Assembly: GCA_945859605.1 (NCBI GenBank)
Contig: OX243818.1
Location: forward strand, 39,405,262-39,469,261
From: Lumbricus rubellus
Lineage: Eukaryota > Annelida > Clitellata > Crassiclitellata > Lumbricidae
Reading direction: 5' to 3'
DNA length: 64,000 nt
A program made the translations under genes and the position numbers. Positions 10,702 through 21,532 of the stretch are shown piece by piece; the first letter of the stretch is position 1; each line of letters starts with the position of its first letter. The notes under the pieces were generated by a model. That model saw only the letters and a program-made list of their open reading frames with translations, was not told the DNA's origin and made no database searches.

Positions 10702-13299
10702 GTCATGTCATGTCATTCCGCCATCGTCGCTCTGCGACGGTTGGCTGCACGAATGGATGAGCATCTTCCACAGTTGTCTATCTCCTGCCATGTTCATTAG
10801 TCTCCTTCCCGAAAGTCCTGTCCATTCCATGATGTTGTCTATCCATGCAGTTCTAGGTCTTCCTCTACTTCTTTTCCCCTCCATCAATCCCGTCATCAGG
10901 CTGTTTTCTATGCTGTCCTTTTGTTGTCTCATGACGTGTCCAAAGTATCGCAACTTTCTTGTTTTTACGTGGATCAACAGTTCTTGCTTTGTTCCTGCTA
11001 TGGCGTACACCTGCTCGTTGGTCAACTTTTTTGTCCATGGAATTCTTAGTATCTTTCTAAGACATTTGTTCTCGAATGCTTGTATACGTCTTTCCTCTTC
11101 TTTTTTTAATGTCCATGCCTCACACCCGTATGTCGCCACTGGCCACACCAAGGCCTTCAGCAGTCTGGTTTTTGTTCTGTTGCTGACAGATTTGTTTTTC
11201 CAAACTTTCGTCAGTTTGACCAGGCTCGTCATTCCCATGGCTAGTCTTGATCTTACTTCTCCCGTGCAATTTGCGTCCTTTGTAACCCGGCATCCCAAAT
11301 ATACAAATGAATCCACTTGTTCCAGTTTTCCTGTGCTCACCTCCGTTGTCAAAATCTCATCAGTGGTAGTCATCACCTTCGTCTTCCCTACATTTATCAT
11401 CAGGTTGTACTGTTCCGCTGCCTCCTCTACGCGGGTCACGATTTCCTGAAGTTGTTCCTGAGATGTAGCGATCAGAACAATATCATCGGCATATCTAAGG
11501 TTGTTTATGATCCTGCCACCGATTCTAATGCCTCCCTTAAAGCCCTCCAATGCAACCCTCATCACTTGCTCTGATAAGATATTAAATAAGCAGGGTGAGA
11601 GGTTGCAACCTTGTCTGACCCCTCTCTTGATCCTGAACCATGCCGATGTGATGTCATTCGTTCTCACGTTAGCACGTTGTTGTCTGTACAAATTTCTGAT
11701 TAGTTCTACCAGCTGCGGTGGGAATCCCGTGTCGAGCATGGCCAACCACAACTGGTCGTGCCTAACCATGTCGAAAGCCTTGGAGAAGTCTATGAAGCAG
11801 AGGTACAACGGTTGATTCATCTCTTTTGCCTTCTCCAAGATGATCCTTATGTTCAATATTTGGTCTCTTGTGCCTCGTTTTGGTCTAAATCCTGCCTGTT
11901 CTGGAGCGATTTCTTCCTCTAGTCTGCTCTGCATTCTTTCCAGTATTACACGCAACAAGATCTTGCTTGCGTGTGAGACTAATGCGATGGTTCTATAATT
12001 TCCGCATTGAAGCGGGTCCCCTTTCTTTGGAAGCGGTATGAACGTTGATTGAGTCCACTCCTCTGGCCATGATCCTGTCTTCCAGATCTCTACACATATC
12101 TCGTGCAACTTGCTTATTGTCATTTCGCCTCCAAACTTTAGTAATTCAACTGCTATATCGTCCGGTCCTGGAGCCTTTCGTGACGCTGTTCTCGCTATTG
12201 CTCTCTTGATCTCTTCAATCAGTGGAGGTGGTTCTCTTTCTTGAATGTCAATTTCTACCTTCTCGTTCTCTTCGTCGTAAAGTTGCTCACAGTATTCTCT
12301 CCATCTTTGATTTACCTTCTCTGGTTCAACAATTTTCTTGCCTGTAGCATCTTTAATGGCAGTGAAACGAGGGACGAATGAACCAGTGAGCCGCTTCACT
12401 GTTTGGAAGACTGGTCTGCTGTTGCCTTTTTTCGCGTTTTCTTCTAATTCACTACACAGCGTCTCTAGCTCTTCCTGTTTATCCATTCGTAGTCTTTTCT
12501 GTACTTCTCCTCGCAGTCTTTTGTAATCCGTGGGTGATTTAGTTTTGGCTTCACGTTTCTTCTCTATCAATTCAAAAGTGTCTTTCGAGATCCAGTTCTT
12601 GCATTTATGATGGTCTTTAGGTATTGTCACCTTTGCAGCGGCCAACGTAACTTCCTTCAGTTGTCGCCACAGTTCTTCTGGTGTTCTGGGTTCATCTATT
12701 CTTTCCAGTTCTTTGAATCTATTTGTGACTTCTATTTGATATTGTTGCTCAACCTGGTAATCTTTGAGTTTCTCAAGATCCAACAGTAACGGTTTGCTCA
12801 TTCGCTTCTTTTTGAATCTTAGTTTCATTGTCAGTATCACCAGGTTGTGGTCGGAATCGCAATCTGCGTTGAGGCATACGCGTGCATTGTTGACCGATTG
12901 TTTCCACTGTTTGCTTATAAGTATGTAGTCTATTTGTGTTCTAGTGAATCCATTTGGACTTTTCCATGTATATCTGTGTCTGTTGTGCAAACGAAAGAGA
13001 GTATTGGTGATAACCAGTCCTTGTTCCGCGCAGAAATCCACCAAAGTCTGTCCTCTATCGTTTCTCTTCCCGTGGCCGTATTTCCCAAGTACATCGGTCT
13101 CTGTTGCATCCTCTCCTACTCTAGCATTGAAATCTCCTGTGATCAGAAGTATGTTTCGTTTGGGCACCTCTGAAATTGCGTGATCCAAGTCTTTGTAGAA
13201 CTGCTCAATTTCCTCGTCCTCTTTGTCGGCGGTTGGCGCGTAACACTGGATAATTGTTACATCTCTCGGCTTTGACGCAAACGTCGTCGATATAATTCA
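10702..13299 (-). mobile_element. RTE-like non-LTR retrotransposon, 5'-truncated
   Basis: The insert is flanked by a 12-bp target duplication TTTACATGGTCT (10690-10701 and 13300-13311). The 3' end (low-coordinate side) finishes in a short GACAT repeat instead of poly(A), as in RTE elements. The 5' end is cut inside the endonuclease domain, at the residues just before TFASKPRDVTIIQCYAPT. The clean duplication and open frame suggest a recent insertion. Confidence 0.85.
10708..13296 (-). CDS. Endonuclease/reverse transcriptase of the RTE-like element (N-terminus missing)
   Basis: About 862 uninterrupted codons remain. In order, these are the C-terminal part of an AP-type endonuclease (LLITGDFNARVG, and SDHNLVILTM with the catalytic SDH), a linker, and a reverse transcriptase (SRKAPGPDDIAVELLKFGG, GNYRTIALVSHASKILL, AGFRPKRGTRDQILN, FIDFSKAFDMVRHDQLW, GVRQGCNLSPCLFN). 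The catalytic box is RYADDIVLIATSQEQ. The C-terminal region has YGCEAWTLKKEEERR, LRYFGHVMR and RGRPRTAWIDNI. Proteins of this kind are often misnamed craniofacial development protein 2-like. The element cannot move on its own because the endonuclease N-terminus is absent. Confidence 0.9.
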   Translation of the reverse strand: MISTTFASKPRDVTIIQCYAPTADKEDEEIEQFYKDLDHAISEVPKRNILLITGDFNARVGEDATETDVLGKYGHGKRNDRGQTLVDFCAEQGLVITNTLFRLHNRHRYTWKSPNGFTRTQIDYILISKQWKQSVNNARVCLNADCDSDHNLVILTMKLRFKKKRMSKPLLLDLEKLKDYQVEQQYQIEVTNRFKELERIDEPRTPEELWRQLKEVTLAAAKVTIPKDHHKCKNWISKDTFELIEKKREAKTKSPTDYKRLRGEVQKRLRMDKQEELETLCSELEENAKKGNSRPVFQTVKRLTGSFVPRFTAIKDATGKKIVEPEKVNQRWREYCEQLYDEENEKVEIDIQEREPPPLIEEIKRAIARTASRKAPGPDDIAVELLKFGGEMTISKLHEICVEIWKTGSWPEEWTQSTFIPLPKKGDPLQCGNYRTIALVSHASKILLRVILERMQSRLEEEIAPEQAGFRPKRGTRDQILNIRIILEKAKEMNQPLYLCFIDFSKAFDMVRHDQLWLAMLDTGFPPQLVELIRNLYRQQRANVRTNDITSAWFRIKRGVRQGCNLSPCLFNILSEQVMRVALEGFKGGIRIGGRIINNLRYADDIVLIATSQEQLQEIVTRVEEAAEQYNLMINVGKTKVMTTTDEILTTEVSTGKLEQVDSFVYLGCRVTKDANCTGEVRSRLAMGMTSLVKLTKVWKNKSVSNRTKTRLLKALVWPVATYGCEAWTLKKEEERRIQAFENKCLRKILRIPWTKKLTNEQVYAIAGTKQELLIHVKTRKLRYFGHVMRQQKDSIENSLMTGLMEGKRSRGRPRTAWIDNIMEWTGLSGRRLMNMAGDRQLWKMLIHSCSQPSQSDDGGMT

Positions 13300-13311
13300 T
13301 TTACATGGTCT

Positions 13312-14340
13312 ACAGTTGTAATAATTATTAGATAAATCAGACTATTCCAGTTTTCAGCTTATTTTATAGCTTACCAGTCCATGCCCTACAACATGATTGT
13401 GCTATTCAGCGTCACCACATCTACATCGACTTTTCGACCACTGCGTAAAATAGTACTTTGTTGTTTCGTTTTATGTTAAATTTATATGTGATATTTGTTC
13501 ACCAGAGTGCTGTTTGGCAGCTGTTTAAGAAATAAAGAATATACTTAGCCTACTCATATACTTACTTACATCGAAATGGAATAACCTAGCTCATAAGCGT
13601 GTGCGTGGCCTATGTAGCCTAAGTATAGGCCTACAAAATAGGTTGGGTCTAATTGACAACTGAGCATATTAACCATTATGACATCCTTGCGTTTGAAAAC
13701 TATTCTTTTTGATTATGGTTTGGTGTCAGGTCGGGAGCGCCTCTGATGAGTTCTCTGAAGTGGCGCTATATAAATGTTCGATTACAATTACAATCCGCGT
13801 CTGAGGCGGTTGCTGTGTAGGGCCTATAGATAGCCTACATTGAGCAAGTGTTTCACTGTACTGATATTATTGCCTTGCAATAATTAGCCCAATTGCAGTT
13901 GAGGCGTGGACACTTCGGAGCTGTTTAAGAAGGGCAATATCAAATTGCGGTTGTATTGTATTGAATTTTTAGCATCGTCCTACTTTATTGATCACTGCAA
14001 CTTACCGAAACTAGAGTAGGCATGTAGGCTTTGTGACACATTGTGCTAAGTGTTTAGGCTAACTTAATTTCCTTTCTTGGGGAGGAATCCAGGTTTCTTG
14101 GAGGGACAGAAAACTCCGGCCTTTGACAGCATGCATTTCGGCGGATAACACCGCGCTGGTAGTCTTAGTGTTTTCGCTTTCTGTAACTATTCTGGTTGCC
14201 TTTTAAGCCTATAATATGCCATCTATTTTCTTTTTGGTGTCTTAGTGTGTAGACGTATTATTCCCTCAAATGATAATTTACACCTCAATGGTTGAGCCCA
14301 AAATCTTATGGCGTCATGAATAAACGACGATTCAAATTGG
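13312..14340. other. Intergenic stretch with one LINE/SINE tail
   Basis: Apart from a CR1/SINE-like tail at about 13730-13785 (GGGAGCGCCTCTGATGAG, then GTGGCGCTATATAAAT), nothing is recognised. Confidence 0.5.
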
Positions 14341-15170
14341 ACAGTTTTACACTGTAACGGAATTCAGATTTCAAACAATGTTTTCGCTATTATTGGTAAC
14401 CTACTATTTTAAAGTTGAAAACGAACGTTAATCTACTGCAGAGATTGATAAATTCTCTACGGCCGTTTTCTAGTTTTTTAAGTTGATCAGTAGCCTACGC
14501 AGGTTAGCGAAATGCATGTGATTAGATAAAAGTAAGAAGCAATCTAAAATGCTAATTAAATGTGTGATTTCGCACCTGTGTGTATTGTTGCCAAAGCGGC
14601 ATAGGCGGTATTTATTAAAGGAAATCCTGCTTGAGCAGAACGATGGATTCATGCCAAACTAGAAGTAGGGTTGATTAAAAATAATAATGCTGCAACGAAC
14701 CAATAATTACAAAGCTAAAATACACGTCTACGAAATTTAACATAATTTTATGCCTAATAATTACAACCTTTTTCACTGTTATGAGGGTGGCTAATTATGA
14801 CCTGCTTTAACTTGCTGAACCTGCACCGTATGTGGTTAGGCATATGTCGTTTCAGAGAAGGTTGCATAATTATTAACCTGTGAAGTTAACCATAAAAATA
14901 ATGGTCGATTAATTCTTCCTCTGTAGCTGCTGCCGTAGGCGTATGGGTTGGGTGACCCTTATCTGAAACATGGAAGAATCTAGGCAGAATATCTCCAATT
15001 TTTATACTAAAATGCATTTCTGCTTCTTTGTAGCAATTCAGGCTCAGTAAATTAGTTGGCTAAGTAGGCCTACTTCTACAAAAACGCACAGTTCGTATTA
15101 TAGCTGGAGTTAAGCCATTAACTAACACCAGCTTTTTCAGAATTTGCTCTACTTACATTTCGCGAAAATA
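14341..15170 (+). repeat. Upstream flank of the duplicated zinc-finger block, copy 2
   Basis: This aligns with 3754-5270 minus the FB2 insertion. The uninterrupted site at about 14575-14590 is the empty-site control for FB2. Confidence 0.75.
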
Positions 15171-15247
15171 TATAATAATAACTTTCCAGATAAGGGTTTT
15201 TATGTTTAAGTTCACCCATGATCTTCTACCCTTAAACTTGAGGCATA

Positions 15248-15703
15248 CCGGTGTAAAGGTTTCAAATTACCCCCTCCTAAACATTACCCCCCTGAAAACT
15301 GTAATTTGCATCAATCATCGCATTTATTGCATTAAAAATATCAGAAAAAATGATCCCGATTCTTGTTTGGGACTGAAGATTTTCATCCGTCATCCCACTT
15401 CGTGGTTTGTTATCAATATTTTCATCTGTAACTAAAATACTAAATCGCCGTTGAAGTCACCTGGAGAAATGGCTTCGAGGCTATTATTTTTTTTCGATTC
15501 AAATATTGATAACAAACCACGAAGTGGGATGACGAATGAAAATCTTCAGACCAAAACAAGAAGCGGGATGATTTTTCTGATTTTTTAAGTGCAATAGACG
15601 CGATGATTGACGCAAATCTAGTTTCCGGGGGGTAATCTGAAACCGGATTCAAGTTACCGGGGGGTAATGTTTAGGAGGAGATAATTTGAAACCTTTACAC
15701 CGG
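15248..15703. mobile_element. Palindromic foldback MITE of the GTGTAAAGG family, complete copy
   Basis: A 456-bp near-palindrome. The left end CCGGTGTAAAGGTTTCAAAT is mirrored by ATTTGAAACCTTTACACCGG at the right, and the arms stay complementary for roughly 200 bp (CCACTTCGTGGTTTGTTATC / GATAACAAACCACGAAGTGG). It is non-coding. The target duplication is not resolved because both flanks are other elements. Confidence 0.85.
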
Positions 15704-15722
15704 GAAGGTGTCACAAAAACTC

Positions 15723-16202
15723 GGTGTCACGACAACTCGTTCACCGACAACTCGTCCAACGACAACTCGTCCACGGACAACTGGTTCACCGACAACTGGT
15801 TCACGGAAATAGAAGCCGGATTATTGAGAAAACGCTTGGGAAATAGAAGCTGGATGAAGGTTCTTTATATACGAAATAGGAGCTGGATTTATGAGAAAAA
15901 AGTCTAATGGTTTTCTTTCTTAAAATAATGGAAGCTGAATTGATAATTTTCATCATGTGTCTCAACATGCATCCAGCTTCTATTTCAGATAGAAAAAAAC
16001 TTGATCCATCTTCCATTTCTTAAGCGGTTTTTCATAAATCCAGCTTCTATTTCACCTGTAAAAACCTTCATCTAGCTTCCATTTTCCAAGCGTTTTCTCA
16101 ATAATCCGGCTTCTATTTCAGTGGACGAGTTGTCGGTGGACGAGTTGTCCGTGAACCAGTTGTCGTTGAACCAGTTGTCTGTGAACCAGTTGTCGTGGAA
16201 CC
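15723..16202. mobile_element. Foldback element FB3, complete
   Basis: It begins GGTGTCACGACAACTCGTTC and ends GTTGTCGTGGAACC. The terminal arrays alternate ACGACAACTCGTCC and ACCGACAACTGGTTC. The body and centre are as in FB8 (63489-63962), about 480 bp. A partial extra terminus (GGTGTCACAAAAACTC) precedes it. The right flank runs directly into FB4. Confidence 0.85.
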
Positions 16203-16865
16203 CAACAACTCGTCTACCGACAACTCGTCTAACGACAAGTGGTCTCCAGACAATTCGTCTACGACAACTCGTCTACGACAACTCGTCTACGACAACTCGT
16301 CTACGACAACTCGTCTACAAAATACTCCAGCTTCTATCTCACCCATATAAAGCCATCATCCAGCTTCCATTTCAAATATAAAGATACCTTCATCCAGCTT
16401 CCATTTCTCAAAAGTTTTATCATTAATCCAGCTTCTATTTAACCTATATAAACCTTCATCCAGCTTCCATTTCTTTATCGCTCTTTTGATAAATCCAACT
16501 TCTATTTCAGACCTATAAATTCCTTCATCCGGCCTCCATTTCTTTAGCGTTTTTCAGCAATCCAGCTCCTATTTCATATCTATAAATACCTTGATCCAGC
16601 TTCTATTTCTGAAGCGTTTTTCGTCAATCCCGTTTCTATTTCACCAACATAGATATGAAATAGAAGCTGAACGAAGGTATCTTTATATTTGAAATGGAAG
16701 CTGGGTGAAGGTTTTATATAGGTGAAATATAGTTGAAATAGAAGCTGGAGTAGTTTGTAGACGAGTTGTCGTAGACGAGTTGTCGTAGACCAGTTGTCGT
16801 AGACGAATTGTCTGGAGACCACTTGCCGTTAGACGAGTTGTCTGTAGACCAGTTGTCGTGGAACC
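16203..16865. mobile_element. Foldback element FB4
   Basis: The left array has repeated CTACGACAACTCGT units (five in near-perfect tandem at 16255-16318). The body has AGCTTCTATTTC units, then inverted units, and the right array ends GACCAGTTGTCGTGGAACC. It is longer than FB3/FB8 with a different unit composition. The left terminus (GGTGTCACGAC) is lost at the junction with FB3. Confidence 0.75.
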
Positions 16866-16868
16866 ACC

Positions 16869-17447
16869 TGGGAACGGCGGTCCCAAATTATAACATTAAG
16901 CAAATCAACATGATGTGTCGTATATAGTGCGGTGTATTGGATGGGCGCATAGAAAATGTTTCTTTTGCACTCCACACGTATAAAACGACCAGCTGGTCCA
17001 CCGAAATAGAAGCCGGAATAATGAGAAAGCAATTGAGAAATGGAAGCTGGATGAAGACCTTTAACAGGTGAAATGAAGGTGAATTGATGAAAAAACGCAA
17101 GTGAAATATATGCTGGATGAAGATTTTTAGATCTGAAATAGAAACTGGATTGATGAATGGAACGGTTGAGAAATAGAACCTGGATGATGGACATAATAAG
17201 TTAAATGGAAGATGGATGAAGGTTCGTTAGGTATAGGTGAAATAGAAACTGGATTGACGAAAATTAAACTTGAGAAATGGAAACTGGAATGTGGATTTCA
17301 GTGATGTATTTCAGCATGCATCCAGCTTCCATTTCAGCTGGAATGCCATTTATCCAGCTTCTATTTCACCACACATCATGTTTAAAGCCTTCTCAGCAGA
17401 TAGCCTATCGATTTATGTAATTTTATAATTTGGGACCGCCGTTCCCA
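16869..17447. mobile_element. Element with perfect 25-bp terminal inverted repeats
   Basis: TGGGAACGGCGGTCCCAAAT at 16869 continues to TATAA, and 17423-17447 is its exact complement. The 579-bp interior is again made of GAAATAGAAGCTGGAT units plus a CTGGTCCACCGAAATAG fragment of FB-type sequence. It is non-coding and non-autonomous. The flanks are other elements, so no target duplication is readable. Confidence 0.75.
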
Positions 17448-18019
17448 AGTATGCCAAACTTTACAGGGTAATTCCAACAAGGATCTTCTATACCAAACTG
17501 CTCTATTAGGAACTTTTCCCGCTATCGTGCCATAACCTCTCGTGTAAACTCAAGAAGATTCAATATTAAATTCACTGGGCCAGGTGTATGGAACTCAATT
17601 CCTCTTCATATCTTACCAGCGTCCAGTTTGCAAATGTTAAAACACTGCTATGCGCATAAAGCACCTTCTTGATTCATGACTACGAAAATACTGTATAACC
17701 TTATATCTACTATTTTTTTAAATGCTATATCATTTGCCTTTTCACACAGTTTATGCTGTTCAATATTATATATTCATGCCGTTAGACGTCTAGCCGCTTG
17801 TTAATGTAGTGCAAGTAAATATGTTTCCATGTTTTCGAGATGTTCATCCATTAGGGTCTTCCTTGTCACCATCATGCTATCATTGTTATGTGAAGCACGC
17901 TACTATGTGAAGCATACTAAGTAGAAATTATTGTTGATGGTTACATTTAATTGAATTGAATTGTATTAATCATATTTCAATATTTCGTGCAGCCTCAAAA
18001 ATATTCACAATCACTAGCG

Positions 18020-20599
18020 ATGTCGCAAAACATTTCTTCCGAGTGTTTATTTGGAAATGTCGAAGTAAATGCAGCACAAGAAAAGACAATCAGTTCCCAA
18101 CGAAGTCAGAAGAACGTTGATATTCGTACGAAAGGAAAAGAGACAAGCAGTTTCAAAGACAAGAAATACGAATGCGAGTTATGTACGAAAATGTTCAATC
18201 GTGTCTATTATCTGAAGAATCACATCAAAACTCATACTAAAGAGAAACCATACCAATGTCAGATATGCACAAAAGCGTTTGTATACCGAAGTCAACACCA
18301 AGTTCACATGTCAATGCATACAGGCGAGAAACCTTTCCAATGCCAGATATGTCAGAAGCGTTTTCCCCAGCAGTTCAATGTAACATCACATGTAAGAATT
18401 CATATGGAAGAGAAACCTCACCAATGCCAATCATGTGACTTTAAAACTAAATATAAAGAATATCTAACGAGACACACTAGAAGACATACTGGAGAGAAAC
18501 CTTACCCTTGCCAGATATGTAAGAAAACATTCTCAAGCACCTCAGCCATGAGAGGTCATGAAAAATTTCACTCTGAAAATAAGCCATTTCCGTGTAAGGT
18601 TTGCAAAAGACAATTCGTGGTACCCTCCGCACTAAAGGTTCATGTTAGACAACATACAGGCGAAAAACGTTTCCAATGCCAGATATGTAAGAAAGATTTC
18701 TTTCAAAATGCTAATCTGGCATATCATATTAGGCTACATACAGGAGAAAAACCTTTCCAATGCCAGACATGTAAGGAGCGTTTCTCTCAAAATGCCGGTC
18801 TGGCATATCATGTCAGACTAATTCATTCTGGGGATAAACTATTTCACTGCGAAATTTGTAAGAGGGAATTTCCCAACAATAACAGTCTGCAGTTACATGT
18901 TCGAGTCCATACTGGAGAAAAACCATTCCAATGCCAGGTATGCCAAAAGTGGTTTCTTGATCCTTCCGGTCTACGAAGCCATGTCAGAATCCATACTGGA
19001 GAGAGACCATACCAATGCCATCTATGCTCGCAAGCATTCACACACAGGGGTAGTCTCGTAACTCACAATAGGACGCATACTGGAGAGAAACCGTTCCTTT
19101 GCCAGGTCTGTCAGAAAACGTTCTCATGCTCTGCAGGCCTTTTATACCATGAAAGGTGCCACTCTGGAGAGAAGCCATTTCTCTGCCAGGAATGCCATAA
19201 ATCGTTCTCATGTTCTTCAGGTCTGAGATACCATGAAAGATGCCACTCCGGAGAGAAGCCATTTCTCTGCCAGGAATGCCATAAATCGTTCTCAGGTTCT
19301 TCAGGTCTGAGATATCATGAAAGAAGCCACTTTGGAGAGAAGCCATACCTCTGTCAGGAATGCCATAAATCGTTTTCATGTTCTTCAGGTCTGAGATATC
19401 ATGAAAGAAGCCACTTTGCAGAGAAGCCATACCTCTGTCAGGAATGCCATAAATCGTTTTCATGTTCTTCAGGTCTGAGATATCATGAAAGATGCCACTC
19501 TGGAGAGAAGCCATACCTTTGCCAGGTTTGCCATAAGACGTTTGTATGCAATTCAAGTTTGAGAAACCATAAGAAATCCCACTCTGTTGATAAACCATAC
19601 CTTTGCCAGGTGTGTCAGAAATCGTTTTCAAGCTCTGCAGGTCTCAGATATCATGAAAGATGCCACTACGGAGAGAAGCCATACCTTTGTCAGGAATGCC
19701 ATAAAACGTTCTCATGTTCTTCAAGTCTTAGATATCATGAAAGATGTCACTCTGGAGAGAAACCTTTCCTTTGTCAGGTGTGTCAGAAGGCGTTTTCAAG
19801 CTCTGCAAGTCTGAAGTATCATAAACACAGCCACTCTGGAGACAAGTCATCCCTGTGCAAAGTTTGTAATAAAACGTTCCCATGCGCTTCATATCTGAGG
19901 CATCATGAAAAATGCCACTACGTAGAGAAACCATACCTTTGCCAGGTGTGCCATAAAACGTTTTCAAGCAGATCTGATTTGAGATATCATAAAATATGCC
20001 ACTCTGGAAATAGTGCGTTTTTGTGTCAGGTTTGCAAAAAAACGTTTTGGAGCTCTTCCCAACTGAAAATTCATGTTAGAATTCACACAAGAGAGGAACC
20101 ACAACAATGCGGGTTATGTACAAAAGCATTCGGTTGTCATTGTAAGCACACAAGTGACATGAAAACCCATGCTGGAGAAAGAAAATTTAAATGTCAAATG
20201 TGTTAAAAGAGTTTTTCCAGTTCTTCACATCGACGGCAACATTTTAGAATCCATACTGGAGAGAAGCCCTTCAAATGCCAAATATGTAATAAAAGTTTCA
20301 CCCATTCGTCCAGTCTAGCAAATCATGCTAGTGTCCATACCAAAGAGAAAACTTTCGAATGCCAGGAATGCAAAAAATGTTTTTCTAGATATATCATTCT
20401 TAGAGAGCATGTTAGAATTCATACTGGAGAAAAGCCTTACGAATGTCAGATATGCCAAAAGCGTTTTACTGCCTCTGCCAGTTTACGTAGTCATGCAAGG
20501 ATTCATAGCGGAGTGAAGCCATACCTTTGTCAGGTCTGTCAGAGAACATTCGCATTCTCTTCAGATTTGAAACGTCATGAAAAAACTCACTCTGTATAG
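18020..20599 (+). pseudogene. C2H2 zinc-finger gene with in-frame nonsense codon (ZNF-B)
   Basis: Paralogue of ZNF-A. A 51-residue leader (MSQNISSECLF...) is followed by 29 finger positions. TAA at 20204-20206 replaces the GAA of ZNF-A at the fifth residue of finger 25 (CQMC-stop-KSF), so translation ends after 728 residues with 24 complete fingers. Reading resumes in the same frame to TAG at 20597-20599, encoding the rest of finger 25 and four intact fingers. Finger 8 has one extra residue (HVRLIH), and finger 24 lacks the first His (HTSDMKTH). It may still make a functional truncated protein. The start is placed at the conserved ATG; the acceptor-like TTTCGTGCAG precedes it. Fingers 13-16 are nearly identical 84-bp units. 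Confidence 0.85.
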
Positions 20600-20840
20600 A
20601 AATCAATAGAGCTCTTCAAGTTTGTATAAAAACATTTTCCAATCTCAAAAAATCATGTTCGAATGCTTTGCAGAGAATGGCCATTCTGTTGAATGTTTCC
20701 ATGAACACTGTCCTGCAGACAGAGATGAGATATTAGCATCCGATAACTGTAGCAATCTTTGTTTATTCCCATAGATTTTATGTTGATGTAAGAATTAATT
20801 TGATAAGATTTTTCATCGGAAATATTGTCTCAAATTCTTG
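20600..20840 (+). other. 3' flank of ZNF-B
   Basis: This shows weak similarity to the flank after ZNF-A (GTCCTGCAGACAGAGATG, CATCGGAAATATTGTCT). It marks the downstream limit of the duplicated block. Confidence 0.45.
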
Positions 20841-21256
20841 GGTTCTGAAAACTTGCGAAAGAGTCGATACTGCAGAGAAATTGTAGTCCTACCACCGCCG
20901 TTCTCACACTGCTGGTTTCTCGTCAAGATCCTGGAAAATAATACTGTGGATGGTACATAGACCTATAGCCTATAGCCTACATGTAGCTCATAAGTGCTGA
21001 GTTCATCCAGGCATAGCTGGAATGAATAGAATAATGCTAGTTTGTGTTTAGTTTAAACTATTTAAGGACTGTCGTTGTTTTCAAATTAAGTGGCCTCAGT
21101 TAAGCTAGCATTGACATTTTCTATTAAAAAAACTTAAGGACTCGTTTTTATATTATTGGGCGTTCAGCGGATTCTTATATCTTATCTCATCTGACCATTT
21201 ATAAAGCGCTTCTTGCAGCAAGAGCCTTTCAGGAGCGAAAATTCATTAACCACGCA
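20841..21256. other. Intergenic stretch
   Basis: A minus-strand LINE/SINE-like tail is seen at about 21195-21235 (TTTATAAAGCGCTTCTTGCA). No gene is recognised. Confidence 0.4.
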
Positions 21257-21532
21257 CATGGGGTCATTGCATAATTACATATTAGGCCTAAATGCTGGAG
21301 GGTGGGTGGGTGGGGTCATTGAAAACGTAACGAAACGTTACTATGGAAGATGCACGTTACGTAACGCCTTGAAAAAATGATTAATGTGTATTAAGCTACC
21401 ATCGAATGTCGACGACTGGCACTTGAAGGGAAACGTTACGAACGTCAAGGGAAACGTTACGAAGCGTTGAAGGGTGGGTGGGTCGAAATCGGTCATTTTT
21501 GGCGTTACGTAATTAGGTCTATGCAATGACTC
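21257..21532. mobile_element. Small MITE with inverted ends
   Basis: The left end GGTCATTGCATAATTACATA is mirrored at the right by TACGTAATTAGGTCTATGCAATGACTCC read in reverse (TCATTGCATA, TAATTAC). The interior repeats GGGTGGGTGGGT and GAAACGTTACG in both orientations. It is non-coding, with no clear target duplication. Confidence 0.5.

Larger units (their letters stand above)
15186..17690 (+). pseudogene. Non-LTR reverse transcriptase C-terminal remnant, split by a 2.2-kb nest of elements
   Basis: Before the split, the frame at 15202 reads MFKFTHDLLPLNL. After it, the text at about 17545-17650 gives SRRFNIKFTGPGVWNSIPLH in one frame. Both resemble the end of CR1/Rex-type reverse transcriptases (F-x-[IV]-x-x-x-GP-x-[VL]-WN-x-[IL]-P). 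Frameshifts and stops are present. The parts are separated by 15248-17447, made entirely of foldback elements. The homology call is by eye. Confidence 0.5.

Noticed and set aside
10640..11449. 269-residue open frame on + opposite the retrotransposon
   Set aside because: Complement of the reverse transcriptase coding region; RT motifs are on the minus strand.
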